Assembly (NCBI RefSeq): GCF_002929305.1
Contig: NZ_PJIO01000002.1
Location: 186,001 to 250,000 of the forward strand
From: Arthrobacter sp. GMC3
Lineage (GTDB): Bacteria > Actinomycetota > Actinomycetes > Actinomycetales > Micrococcaceae
Reading direction: 5' to 3'
DNA length: 64,000 nucleotides
Shown: in pieces, positions 36,365 through 44,090 of the stretch
Layout of the letters: every line of letters starts with the position of its first letter
Numbering within the stretch: position 1 is the stretch's first letter
The notes under the pieces: generated by a model
Database searches by the model: none
Seen by the model: only the letters and a program-made list of their open reading frames with translations
What the model was told of the DNA's origin: nothing
Position numbers and translations under genes: made by a program

Positions 36365-36438
36365 CAGCAGTAGACGTCACGATGGGGAGGCGGACTGTTT
36401 TCCCACCCGGCGGCACTTCGACCACGAGGAGGCGCAGC

Positions 36439-37443
36439 ATGAGTAATCCAGAGGAAAATTCCGCGGTTGCCCAGCCCGAGTCCATCCCTGCCCCCACAGG
36501 AATTGTTGTGGGGATTGACGGATCTGAACAGAGCAACTGTGCATTGATTTGGGCCGCCCGCGAAGCGAAGTTGCGCAATTCGCATTTGCATCTGGTCACC
36601 GCATACACCGTCCCAATCTTTGCAGCATCCGGGCTCGACGGCGGTTACGCAACAGTGGACGACGACGTCATCCGCCAAGGTGCCGAGGCTGTCCTGCGTG
36701 AGGCGGCCGCGAAGGTGGCCGATCTTGATGTGGAGCTCGATGCCCGGGTAGAAAACGGCGACGCGGCCGGGGTTCTGCTGGAACTTAGCGAAACCGCAGA
36801 ACTGTTGGTGTTTGGCAGCCGCGGCCGCGGAGGATTCATCGGGCGCCTGCTCGGAAGCGTCAGTTCCGCCTTGCCGGCACATGCCAAATGCCCCACCGTG
36901 ACCATCCCCTTGAGTTGCGCACCGCGGCTCGGCGAAGGGGACCCAGGCAAGAAGCCTGCCCGTGAGGTTGAAAAGGTTGTCACTGTAGGCGTGGACGGTT
37001 CGGACCAGGCGCGGTACGCGGTGCTTGTGGCGGCCGAACAGGCCGAACGTTCCGGGCTGTCCTTGCGCATCATCTGCGCCGTCAAGCCCTACACGGGATC
37101 CCTCTCTTGGATGCCGGCACCGGTCGACCGGGACGCGTTGTTCGCAGAGATTCAGCTCCAGCTCGACGCCGGCGAGAAGTGGATTCGCAGCCACTTCCCC
37201 AAGCTTGCCGTTGAGGTCAAGCTGATCGAAGGAACGGCCGTGGACGTCCTGGTAAAAGCCTCGGAAACTTCGGAGCTATTGGTGCTGGGGACACGCGGAC
37301 GTGGCGGGTTTGCTGGCATGATGCTCGGTTCCACCACCGACGGCGTACGCCACCACGTCAAGGGCCCACTCATGGTGGTCAGAGACCGTGAGGACGCCCG
37401 CCAGGACGACCGCTCAGCGTTTGGTCCGCTACTCCAGGCATAG
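36439..37443 (+). CDS. Tandem-domain universal stress protein
   Basis: A 334-residue protein with two UspA domains. Domain 1 begins IVVGIDGSEQSN and ends with the ATP loop VFGSRGRGGFIGRLLGSVS; domain 2 begins VTVGVDGSDQAR and ends LVLGTRGRGGFAGMMLGSTT. Both domains keep the G-2X-G-9X-G(S/T) nucleotide-binding motif, so ATP binding is likely. Such proteins support survival in stationary phase, low oxygen or desiccation. GGAGG lies seven bases before the ATG. Confidence 0.93.
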   Translation: MSNPEENSAVAQPESIPAPTGIVVGIDGSEQSNCALIWAAREAKLRNSHLHLVTAYTVPIFAASGLDGGYATVDDDVIRQGAEAVLREAAAKVADLDVELDARVENGDAAGVLLELSETAELLVFGSRGRGGFIGRLLGSVSSALPAHAKCPTVTIPLSCAPRLGEGDPGKKPAREVEKVVTVGVDGSDQARYAVLVAAEQAERSGLSLRIICAVKPYTGSLSWMPAPVDRDALFAEIQLQLDAGEKWIRSHFPKLAVEVKLIEGTAVDVLVKASETSELLVLGTRGRGGFAGMMLGSTTDGVRHHVKGPLMVVRDREDARQDDRSAFGPLLQA

Positions 37444-37446
37444 TCC

Positions 37447-37607
37447 CCACGCCCTCCCACTGTTCGCAAGCTCGCAGCGGGTCCCTCGGGCGCGTGGGCC
37501 CAACCACGCCCTCCCACTGTTCGCAAGTCCCCAGCTGCTCCCACTACTCGCAAGCTCGCAGCGGGTCCCTCGCAGCGGGCCCCTCGGGTGCGTGGGCCCG
37601 ACCACGT
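37447..37607. repeat. GC-rich interspersed repeat, family R (about two units)
   Basis: Two imperfect copies of a unit reading CTCCCACTNNTCGCAAG, CTCGCAGCGGGTCCCTCGGG and CGCGTGGGCCC lie end to end. Closely similar units occur at 63241-63473, in reverse orientation at 52150-52212, and in part at 25355-25385 and 51349-51445. Confidence 0.75.
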
Positions 37608-37612
37608 ACTTC

Positions 37613-37671
37613 CTCAGTGCGCAGATAAGGCGAGCAAACATGGAGTTTGCTCGCCTTATCTGCGCACTGAG
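37613..37671. terminator. Long perfect hairpin between convergent genes
   Basis: A perfect 27-bp stem (37613-37639 with 37645-37671) closes a 5-base loop. It lies between the convergent usp and NlpC genes. There is no T-run, so if it terminates it does so without the classic U-tract. Confidence 0.65.
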
Positions 37672-37678
37672 CGGCCGT

Positions 37679-39103
37679 TTAGTAGCGGGCCACGTAGGGG
37701 TAAACGATATTAGTCATCGACGATATCGAATAAACACCAAGGGGGAAGCCGTAGTAGAGGGCCTGAACCACCTGGCCGTTGCCCACGTAAATGGCGATGT
37801 GGCCAAAGTTGCCATTGCCGTCAGAGTCAAAGACCACCAGGTCGCCGTACTGCGCCTGCGACAGCGGAACGCGCGTCGGTGCTGCCCAGTACTGCGCGGT
37901 CCCCGTGCGGGGTACTGACTTTCCTGCCGCGGCGAATGCCTGCTGGACGAGGCCTGAGCAGTCGAAGGCATTGGGGCCGTTGCCGCCCCACGCATAGGGC
38001 TTGCCTGACTGGGCCATGGCGTAGCTGACCATGGCGTTGATGTAGGAGCCCGACGGCGGCGGGGTCGTGACAGGCGGCGGGGTCGTCGTAACAGGGGGTA
38101 CGGGCACAACCGGGGCCGGCGGATCTGGCTGCGTCACTGGCGGCTGCGGCTGAGTTACCGGCGGCTGCACGGGTGGCGGGTTTCCGCCTCCCTGGCCCGA
38201 GTTTCCGCCACCCTGGCCAGGCGACGGCGCTCCCGGAGGTGCCACGGGTGCTGGCAGGTTGGCGGAGTTCTTGATCTGCGCCGCCAGCGCATCCTCCTGG
38301 GCCTTCTTGGTGATGGCGTCCACGCGGGCGCCTTCCAGCTCCACGGTGGTGTTGTGCAAGGTAGCCAGCTGCTTTAACGCGGCGTCACGTTGAGCCTGGT
38401 TCTCTTTGACCACTGTGGCCTGTTGGTCAGTAGCGGACTGGGCTGCTGACTTGGATTCTTCTGCAGCCTTGGCGGCGTTGTCGGCGGCCTTTTGGGCTTC
38501 CTGGGCTTGAGCCTGCAGTGCAGCCGAAGTTGCTGCGGCCGCCTCGGCCGAGGCAAAGGTTGCGGTCCTGTTGTTCGTCAGCGCCATCAGTGTGGAGGCC
38601 TGGTACATGGCGTCGTCGGCATTGGAGCTGACCAGAAAAGTTTGCACATCCAGGTTCATCCCGCCGGACTTGTACAAGTTTCCCGCAAGATGACCCATGG
38701 CGGCCTTGGCGCTCTTGTATTCTTTGGCGGCAGCGTCCGCCTTGGCCTTGGCCGTCTCTGCCGTTGCACGGCGTTCAGACAAGGCAGTCAGCGCGTCCGA
38801 ATAAGTGTTGTTGGCACGCATGGCCGTGGCATTGGTGCCCTGGAGGCGGTCGTTGGCCGAACTCAGGATGGCATCAATTTTGGCTGACTCGGCGGCCGTG
38901 GCTGCCTCGGATTGTTTGGCCTTGGCAATGTCGTTATCGCTCGGGATGGCCGGGCTCATCGGAGCGAAGGCGAGGGACCCAAGCGACTGTGAGGCCGCGG
39001 GGCTGCCCGGAACGGCTGCCTGGGCAGGCGACAGTACGGCTGTGGTGGCGAACGCTACACAAGCGATGGCCGTGGTTCCACGAACTAAGAAGCGCAAACT
39101 CAT
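37679..39103 (-). CDS. Secreted NlpC/P60 peptidoglycan endopeptidase
   Basis: A 474-residue cell-wall hydrolase that probably cleaves peptide stems during growth or division. The ATG at 39103 has GAGG eight bases upstream and starts a signal peptide ending AQA. An alanine-rich coiled-coil region (about residues 50-270) is followed by a Gly/Pro/Gln/Thr-rich linker and a C-terminal NlpC/P60 domain. The catalytic Cys382 is in FDCSGLVQQAF, and His435 is in NFGHIAIYVG. The layout (coiled coil plus NlpC) resembles RipA-type enzymes, which are often held inactive by the coiled coil. Confidence 0.93.
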   Translation of the reverse strand: MSLRFLVRGTTAIACVAFATTAVLSPAQAAVPGSPAASQSLGSLAFAPMSPAIPSDNDIAKAKQSEAATAAESAKIDAILSSANDRLQGTNATAMRANNTYSDALTALSERRATAETAKAKADAAAKEYKSAKAAMGHLAGNLYKSGGMNLDVQTFLVSSNADDAMYQASTLMALTNNRTATFASAEAAAATSAALQAQAQEAQKAADNAAKAAEESKSAAQSATDQQATVVKENQAQRDAALKQLATLHNTTVELEGARVDAITKKAQEDALAAQIKNSANLPAPVAPPGAPSPGQGGGNSGQGGGNPPPVQPPVTQPQPPVTQPDPPAPVVPVPPVTTTPPPVTTPPPSGSYINAMVSYAMAQSGKPYAWGGNGPNAFDCSGLVQQAFAAAGKSVPRTGTAQYWAAPTRVPLSQAQYGDLVVFDSDGNGNFGHIAIYVGNGQVVQALYYGFPLGVYSISSMTNIVYPYVARY

Positions 39104-39131
39104 TTTCGAGACCTCACTGCAGATTGGTAGG

Positions 39132-39187
39132 TAAATGCCTGCGGTCCAGCGCAGCCTGCCCCGATCAAATCCCCCCGGGTGCATTTA
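39132..39187 (-). promoter_or_regulatory. Structured 5' leader of the NlpC gene
   Basis: On the mRNA strand, TAAATGC and GCATTTA (39187-39181 and 39138-39132) form an outer stem. CTGCG/CGCAG (39154-39150 and 39143-39139) forms an inner hairpin, and a CCCGGGGGGAT segment stays single-stranded. The element ends about 28 bases before the start codon. It does not match the ydaO/c-di-AMP riboswitch known upstream of some wall hydrolases. Confidence 0.4.
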
Positions 39188-39286
39188 CTCAGCAATGCTG
39201 ACATTACGGGCCGATGTACGCTTTGGCAACACTAGTAACAAGAGTCCCATAAACAACACTGGTGTCATTTAGTTTCCGAAATGAGG

Positions 39287-39694
39287 CTATCCCCAACCCA
39301 ATTCATGAAGCCGCTCATCACCAATGCCAAAGTGGTGGGCGATCTCGTGAACCACGGTCACCGTGACTTGGTGGATTACCTGTTCGCGGCTTGAGCAGAT
39401 CGCCAAAATGGGCTGACGGTAAATGGTGATGCGATCAGGAAGTGAGCCGTGTTCCCATCCCGAGTCTCGTTTCGTCAGCGGTGTTCCCTCATAAAGGCCC
39501 AGCAGCATGGTGTTGGAGTGGTCGCCGGGTCCGGGAACGTAGCCGTCCTCAACAAAGATCGCCACATTGTCCATCTCCGCCACGATGTCAGCCGGCATGC
39601 GGGCAATGGCTGATTGAACGGCGTCGTCAAAGTCAGGCTCACTCATCCGGAACGGGCCGAACGACGGAATGGAAGCCAGCGGGTTGGTGGTCAT
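39287..39694 (-). CDS. Metallopeptidase-family protein (DUF1025 zincin)
   Basis: A 135-residue minimal zincin. The motif VVHEIAHHFGIGDERL near the C terminus supplies HEXXH with a downstream acidic ligand, and the N terminus has DFDDAVQSAIARMPADI, typical of the family. Substrates are not known. The ATG at 39694 is preferred: TAAGCT on the minus strand ends six bases upstream, so the gene is probably leaderless. Confidence 0.85.
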   Translation of the reverse strand: MTTNPLASIPSFGPFRMSEPDFDDAVQSAIARMPADIVAEMDNVAIFVEDGYVPGPGDHSNTMLLGLYEGTPLTKRDSGWEHGSLPDRITIYRQPILAICSSREQVIHQVTVTVVHEIAHHFGIGDERLHELGWG

Positions 39695-39805
39695 CACCCC
39701 AGCTTAGTGAGGGTCCTTGTGAACCACTGGGGGCAGACGAGGCGCCAAAAGTAGTGGTCGCCGGGACTCCTTGGGCGGGCCATAAACATCTCGTTTTGTG
39801 TTCTG

Positions 39806-39838
39806 ACGAAATAGGCCCTATAGTTTTTGGAGTCCACT
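39806..39838 (+). promoter_or_regulatory. Likely tRNA-cluster promoter
   Basis: TTGTGT and TATAGT, 17 bases apart and followed by a T-run, lie about 55 bases before tRNA-Glu. No other promoter-like pair was seen ahead of the cluster. Confidence 0.4.
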
Positions 39839-39883
39839 TCGGACAGCACGAAGGCAACTTCAACGCTGAACGTAAGTGACGAT

Positions 39884-39956
39884 GCCCCCATCGTCTAGCG
39901 GCCTAGGACACCGCCCTTTCACGGCGGCGGCACGGGTTCGAATCCCGTTGGGGGTA
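39884..39956 (+). tRNA. tRNA-Glu (TTC)
   Basis: A complete cloverleaf: GCCCCCA acceptor, anticodon stem CCGCC/GGCGG with loop CTTTCAC (anticodon TTC), T-arm CGGGTTCGAATCCCG and discriminator A. CCA is not encoded. The first acceptor pair is G-T. Confidence 0.96.
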
Positions 39957-40056
39957 CGAGCGAGTAGTGGTAAATCAGGTCAAAAAAACCTGATATAGTA
40001 TTACTCGTGAATTTCGCTTGAAAAGGCGAAATGATGTGATAGCAGTAAATCAGTAT

Positions 40057-40130
40057 GGCCCTGTAGCGCAGTTGGTTAGCGCGCCGCCCTGTCACGGCGG
40101 AGGTCGCGGGTTCGAGTCCCGTCAGGGTCG
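40057..40130 (+). tRNA. tRNA-Asp (GTC)
   Basis: The acceptor GGCCCTG pairs with CAGGGTC. The anticodon stem CCGCC/GGCGG has loop CTGTCAC (anticodon GTC), the T-arm is present, and the discriminator is G. CCA is not encoded. Between this gene and tRNA-Glu are two short hairpins, ATCAGG/CCTGAT and TTTCGC/GCGAAA. Confidence 0.96.
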
Positions 40131-40195
40131 CTTTGGTTTTCCAAGAGTTTGTTGGAAGATCTGGTGACGAAAGCATTGTCAGTTCACCAAGGCAA

Positions 40196-40271
40196 GGCTC
40201 TGTAGCTCAGTTGGTAGAGCGTTCGACTGAAAATCGAAAGGTCACCGGATCGACGCCGGTCGGAGCCACCA
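40196..40271 (+). tRNA. tRNA-Phe (GAA)
   Basis: The acceptor GGCTCTG pairs with CGGAGCC. The anticodon loop is CTGAAAA (anticodon GAA). The D-arm and T-arm are complete, and CCA is encoded at 40269-40271. Confidence 0.96.
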
Positions 40272-40273
40272 CA

Positions 40274-40303
40274 AAAGAACCCCTTAGAAATAAGGGGTTC
40301 TTT
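40274..40303 (+). terminator. Terminator of the tRNA cluster
   Basis: AAAGAACCCCTTA-GAAA-TAAGGGGTTCTTT forms a perfect 13-bp stem with a GAAA tetraloop, ending in a T-rich stretch just after tRNA-Phe. Confidence 0.88.
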
Positions 40304-40473
40304 GCTTTAACAAAACATTTATTGGCCCCACCCTGACAATTCGCATATGTGAGCTTTGTCATGATCATGAGGATTGTTGTCGCTGCCGGTAAATACTGCC
40401 TTTGCGCAACGGCGTTGCCCCTGATCTTTCCCGTGCATAGGCTTACCGTAAAAGAAACAGAAAGGGCGCGACT

Positions 40474-40959
40474 ATGGACGGGCTTACTCAGTCTTCGGAA
40501 ACAACCGATCCTGCCGGCGGCAATTACGTCCAGGGTCGCACTGTTATCTCGGACACAGCTGTGGCCAAGGTGGTTGGTGTGGCCGCGCGGGGTGTGCCTG
40601 GGGTGCATGCCTTAGGCACGGGCGCCTCGCGGTCAATCGGTGCCATCCGCGATGTTGTGGGTGCCACCGACCTTACCCAGGGCATTCGCGTTGAAGTCGG
40701 CGAATCCCAGGTAGCCGTCGACATTGTCTTCATGGCTGAATACGGATACCCGCTGCAGGAGCTTGCCAACACTGTCCGGGCGGCTGTTTATGACGCGGTG
40801 GAGGGCATGGTGGGCCGCAGTGTCATAGAGGTCAACATTGAGATCACCGACGTGTATGTTCCCGCCCCTGACGCCGAAAAGCAGCAGCCACGCCCCCGCC
40901 TGACTGAGCGGTTGGGCGTCAAATCAGCTCCATCACCCGATCTAGAGGACCAGTCATGA
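40474..40959 (+). CDS. Asp23/Gls24-family envelope stress protein
   Basis: A 161-residue cytoplasmic protein of the Asp23 family, which coats the inner face of the membrane and responds to alkaline or envelope stress. The family core RTVISDTAVAKVVGVAARGVPGV is followed by IRVEVGESQVAVDIVFMAEYG and VEVNIEITDVYVP-like strands. The first of five genes joined by four-base overlaps, it is the probable founder of the operon. AAAGGG precedes the ATG. Membrane attachment is expected through the AmaP-like proteins encoded downstream. Confidence 0.92.
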   Translation: MDGLTQSSETTDPAGGNYVQGRTVISDTAVAKVVGVAARGVPGVHALGTGASRSIGAIRDVVGATDLTQGIRVEVGESQVAVDIVFMAEYGYPLQELANTVRAAVYDAVEGMVGRSVIEVNIEITDVYVPAPDAEKQQPRPRLTERLGVKSAPSPDLEDQS

Positions 40960-41147
40960 ATCTGACAGTAGTGTGCGCCGCTTTCGGTGCCTTCCTTGCA
41001 TTTATGGCCTTCGCGTTCGGCTTTTGGGGCTTCATCATTGCTGCGATATTCATCGCTGTAGGTGCTTTTGTGGGCAGGGCTGCCGGCGGAAAACTTGATT
41101 GGCGAGGTGTCCTCGACGCACTAACCGGCCGGCGCTCGTCGTCGTGA
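40956..41147 (+). CDS. Small membrane protein of the Asp23 operon (DUF2273-like)
   Basis: A 63-residue protein with two hydrophobic helices (VCAAFGAFLAFMAFAFGFWG and IIAAIFIAVGAFVG) and a basic C-terminal tail. It matches the small DUF2273-type proteins that accompany Asp23. The start overlaps the Asp23 stop (ATGA). It may help bring Asp23 proteins to the membrane; that role is inferred from position. Confidence 0.78.
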   Translation: MNLTVVCAAFGAFLAFMAFAFGFWGFIIAAIFIAVGAFVGRAAGGKLDWRGVLDALTGRRSSS

Positions 41148-41536
41148 GTGAAACTGCCAGTGAAACACCGGGGAGGATCGCTGTTCGCGAGCTTTCCGGG
41201 CATAACCGGATCAGCACGCAAGCGTTGACTTCCGTGGCGCGCGCGGCCGCCGCCGAGATTTTTCTGGTGGCACCGGCCGCTGTGCGGGTGAGCTGGACTG
41301 ACGACGCCGGGGCGTTGGCTTTGTCGGTCTCCTCACCCATCAGCGTCCCGTCGCTGGCCGCCGTGCGCGCCAATCCCGACAGGCTGGCTCGTTTTGGTGG
41401 AAGTATTGCCGCAAGGGCAATTGCCGCCAAGGCCAGCATTCTGGGCAGGGTCGAACACCTCACCGGGTCCCAACTCAGCCGCGTGGACATAAGAATTTCC
41501 GGTATCCAGCCCACCGAGCAGGGGAGGGTCCAGTGA
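41144..41536 (+). CDS. Second Asp23-like domain protein
   Basis: A 130-residue protein that starts at GTG 41144, overlapping the previous stop (GTGA). RIAVRELSGHNRISTQALTS and the following alternating strands resemble the Asp23 fold, but the sequence has diverged. No signal peptide or membrane helix is present. It may form mixed polymers with the first Asp23 protein. Confidence 0.68.
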   Translation: MSETASETPGRIAVRELSGHNRISTQALTSVARAAAAEIFLVAPAAVRVSWTDDAGALALSVSSPISVPSLAAVRANPDRLARFGGSIAARAIAAKASILGRVEHLTGSQLSRVDIRISGIQPTEQGRVQ

Positions 41537-42108
41537 GCGATGTCACCAGGGTCATCCTCAAGCGGGAATCCCGTTCATCGCGGGCCGTCATTTCAGTAGT
41601 TGCCGCCATCCTCGTGGCACTTTTGGCACTCTATGGGCTTCTCGAAGCCATGCTGCGCGTCTTGGGGCAGCCGCCATGGCTGATCGACCCGCTGACAGCG
41701 GCCCAGCGTCTGGCGCAGCTTCCCGAAGGAATCCTGCCGGCCATGCCGGTGGCCATTGGCCTGCTGATTTTCATAGTGGGGCTTGTATTCCTCGCCAACG
41801 CTGTGATTCCTGGCCGCCGTGCCCGCCACGTGATCCCCGATCCCCGGGTGGCCGTGGTGGTGGACGACGTGGTGGTGGCCTCCGCGCTGGCCAAGCGCGC
41901 CCGGCTGGCTGCTGGGGTCACCCGGGAGCAGGTCGTGGTGGTGGTCTCGGCAAAATCGGTCCAGGTCAACGTGCGGCCCACCTCCGGCATTCTTCTTGAT
42001 GAGGCGCTGATCCAGGCCGCCGTTGAGGATGAGCTAACCGCCATGGCGTTGCAGCCGGCGCCAGCCGTCAAAGTCCACCTGGCAAACTCGGGGGTGATCG
42101 GCGTATGA
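41533..42108 (+). CDS. DUF6286 membrane protein (AmaP-like)
   Basis: A 191-residue protein. Two helices near residues 18-40 and 70-90 are followed by a cytoplasmic domain, RHVIPDPRVAVVVDDVVVAS to the C terminus, rich in valine strands. This matches DUF6286 proteins found beside Asp23 genes in Actinobacteria. It is a probable membrane anchor for Asp23 proteins. It starts at GTG 41533 (GTGA overlap) and ends overlapping the next gene by four bases. Confidence 0.8.
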   Translation: MSDVTRVILKRESRSSRAVISVVAAILVALLALYGLLEAMLRVLGQPPWLIDPLTAAQRLAQLPEGILPAMPVAIGLLIFIVGLVFLANAVIPGRRARHVIPDPRVAVVVDDVVVASALAKRARLAAGVTREQVVVVVSAKSVQVNVRPTSGILLDEALIQAAVEDELTAMALQPAPAVKVHLANSGVIGV

Positions 42109-42725
42109 ACAGTACACCGAGGGGAGCCAACCGGTTCCTGTTGGCACTTTTGGGCCTGGTGTTCATGGCTGTGGGCGCCGGGCTAGTTGCTGTTGCCGCT
42201 ATCCCGGCAGCCGCACGGTGGTGGCAGGATTTTGCCGGCCCACTGGTGGGGGATCTCAGCGACTTTACTGCCCGGACCCACCTGACACCGGACACGGGAA
42301 GCTGGGCGTGGCTGGTGGTGGCGGTTGCGCTGCTGCTGGTGGTGATTGTCATGGTCACCTGGATCGCGAACCAGGGAAAGGGCCGCACCGACGTCCTCTT
42401 CACTACCTCGGGTAGCCAGGACGACGACGGGGCCGCCGGTCGTGTGGTGCTAAGTTCCGCTGTGGCTGAGCAGGCGTTGAAAAGGGCGTTGTTGGAGCGC
42501 AGTGATCTGCTGAGCGTTTCTGTGACGAGTTATGACTTCCGTGGACAATCCTGCCTGCGTGTGCGGGTGCTGCCGCGCCAGGGGGTTGCCCCGCATCTTG
42601 TGGCGGCAGAAGTTGGCGCAACAGTCGAGGCCATGGACGCTTTGGTGGGTGTACAGGCGCCGGTTCTGCTCAGTATCGGCTCGGGAGCCAGGTCACGGTT
42701 CACCAAAGCCGAGCGAGTCCGTTAG
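42105..42725 (+). CDS. Alkaline-shock membrane anchor, AmaP-like
   Basis: A 206-residue protein with one helix near the N terminus (FLLALLGLVFMAVGAGLVAV) and a second near residue 70 (WLVVAVALLLVVIVMVTWIA). The cytoplasmic C-terminal domain, from AAGRVVLSSAVAEQAL onward, resembles the AmaP/Asp23 interaction region. It is the last gene of the overlapping five-gene operon. With DUF6286 it gives the operon two anchor-like proteins instead of one. Confidence 0.75.
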   Translation: MNSTPRGANRFLLALLGLVFMAVGAGLVAVAAIPAAARWWQDFAGPLVGDLSDFTARTHLTPDTGSWAWLVVAVALLLVVIVMVTWIANQGKGRTDVLFTTSGSQDDDGAAGRVVLSSAVAEQALKRALLERSDLLSVSVTSYDFRGQSCLRVRVLPRQGVAPHLVAAEVGATVEAMDALVGVQAPVLLSIGSGARSRFTKAERVR

Positions 42726-42794
42726 TCTGGTGCCATCATCACCCTTGGGTGCACCACGGCCCGGGGGTTCGCGCTTGAGACCAAGGAGACGAAC

Positions 42795-43133
42795 ATGACT
42801 GAGAACCACGCCGATCAGGCCGCTGACGCCGGTGCCGACGCACTGAGTAAGGCAAAGGACTTTGCCGGCGATGCCGCGGAGAAAGCCAAGGATGCTGCCG
42901 GTGACGCAGCAGCCAAGGCCAAAGACCTCGCAGAAGACGCCGCGGAGAAGGCTAAAGATTTTGCTGGTGACGCCGGTGAGAACATCAAGGAATTCACTGA
43001 AGATGCGGTGGAGAACGTGAAGGAATTCACGGAGGACGCAGTGGAAAATGTGAAGGAATTCGCTGGGGATGCGCTCGAAAACGCTAAAGGTCTCGGCGCC
43101 AAGATCGCCGGAATCTTCAAGCACGACAAATAA
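42795..43133 (+). CDS. LEA-like protein of 11-residue amphipathic repeats
   Basis: A 112-residue, highly charged protein. From about residue 20 it consists of eight consecutive 11-residue units: AKDFAGDAAEK, AKDAAGDAAAK, AKDLAEDAAEK, AKDFAGDAGEN, IKEFTEDAVEN (twice, the second as VKEFTEDAVEN), VKEFAGDALEN and a last, divergent unit. This period is that of group 3 LEA proteins, which are disordered when wet and become helical on drying or on membranes. There is no Cys or Trp. GGAG lies seven bases before the ATG. It lies 69 bases after the Asp23 operon and may be read with it. A role in desiccation or membrane protection is inferred. Confidence 0.8.
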   Translation: MTENHADQAADAGADALSKAKDFAGDAAEKAKDAAGDAAAKAKDLAEDAAEKAKDFAGDAGENIKEFTEDAVENVKEFTEDAVENVKEFAGDALENAKGLGAKIAGIFKHDK

Positions 43134-43189
43134 GTCCCGAAGGTCCCGACCGGCTTAACCGCTAGTGTTGGGCCCATGCTTGCCAGGAG

Positions 43190-43219
43190 CCCCGAAAATC
43201 TCGCCCGAGATTTTCGGGG
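43190..43219. terminator. Hairpin terminator after the LEA-like gene
   Basis: A perfect 14-bp stem, CCCCGAAAATCTCG with its complement, and a 2-base loop. It lies between the convergent LEA-like gene and the gene ending at 43245. There is no long T-run outside the stem, but AAAA/TTTT lies inside it. Confidence 0.75.
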
Positions 43220-43244
43220 CCGGCAACTGGGAGGGACTTTAGGC

Positions 43245-44087
43245 TCAGCTGGCCCTTGCCAGCGACCTGATCGGAACCCACCGGTTGGCAAGCCGGCGGT
43301 AGGCGGCAGCGGCACCCGTCAGATCGCCGTCGGCCAGGCATTGCAACCCGGCATGGACGTCGGCCGGCGACTCATCCGGGTGTACCCGGCTGGCCAGGGG
43401 GCCGTAGTCAAGCTCCACCACACCAGCATCGCTGAAGCTCTCCAGCCAGCCGTGCAGTTCGTCGAGTTCCTCGAACAAGTCGAGGTCGGGAGCCATCTCG
43501 GACAACATTTTCAAGGTACGCCCGGCCCTTTGCACGGCTACTGGCACGGGAACCTGAATCCGCACAGTCAAGACCTTGCCGTTAGCCTCGATGACCTCCA
43601 TACGGTCGTTCGCATAGACCAGCGTGAACCAGCTAAACGGAATCCCCCACGTGGAGGTGCGCGTCTGCAATGCGGCGCCCTGGATGGGGGCTTCCTCAAG
43701 CCGTTCCAGGTGACGGTCCCATTCGACGTCGGGCACCACCAGTTTCGCCAGCTGGGCCATCGGTCCCGACAACAATTCTGCAGTGGCGGTCAGCGATCGG
43801 GCCACCACCTGGTTGGGGGCGTACAGCAGCGGACCACCTTCGACCATCGAAAAAACCCGCACCCTGTCCACATTCGGGGTGGGGATGGGATTGGCTGTGC
43901 CGCGGCTGACGCGTCCCAACGAATCCGCCAGCTCCTGAGCGTCAACACTGACAGGGTTCTGTTCCGGGTCCAGGCGGCTTTGTAGGTAGTGCATCTCCTC
44001 GGCCGTGTACGACTCCCGCGGCAGGTAAACGCGCAGATTGGACACGAACGGTAGTTGCACGCCCCCTAGATACAGCCCGCGATGCAT
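43245..44087 (-). CDS. Conserved actinobacterial protein, function unknown
   Basis: I do not recognise this 280-residue protein. It has no signal peptide or membrane helix. It begins MHRGLYLGGVQLPFVSNLRVYLP, continues with a Glu-rich EEMHYLQSRLDPE helix, and is mixed alpha/beta with an acidic helical C-terminal third (LDLFEELDELHGWLESF). Its ATG lies three bases after the xthA stop, so it is probably translated together with xthA. Confidence 0.65.
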   Translation of the reverse strand: MHRGLYLGGVQLPFVSNLRVYLPRESYTAEEMHYLQSRLDPEQNPVSVDAQELADSLGRVSRGTANPIPTPNVDRVRVFSMVEGGPLLYAPNQVVARSLTATAELLSGPMAQLAKLVVPDVEWDRHLERLEEAPIQGAALQTRTSTWGIPFSWFTLVYANDRMEVIEANGKVLTVRIQVPVPVAVQRAGRTLKMLSEMAPDLDLFEELDELHGWLESFSDAGVVELDYGPLASRVHPDESPADVHAGLQCLADGDLTGAAAAYRRLANRWVPIRSLARAS

Positions 44088-44090
44088 GGC

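Noticed and set aside
39104-39290. ydaO (c-di-AMP) riboswitch upstream of the NlpC gene
   Set aside because: The conserved ydaO sequence blocks are not present; only simple stems are visible.
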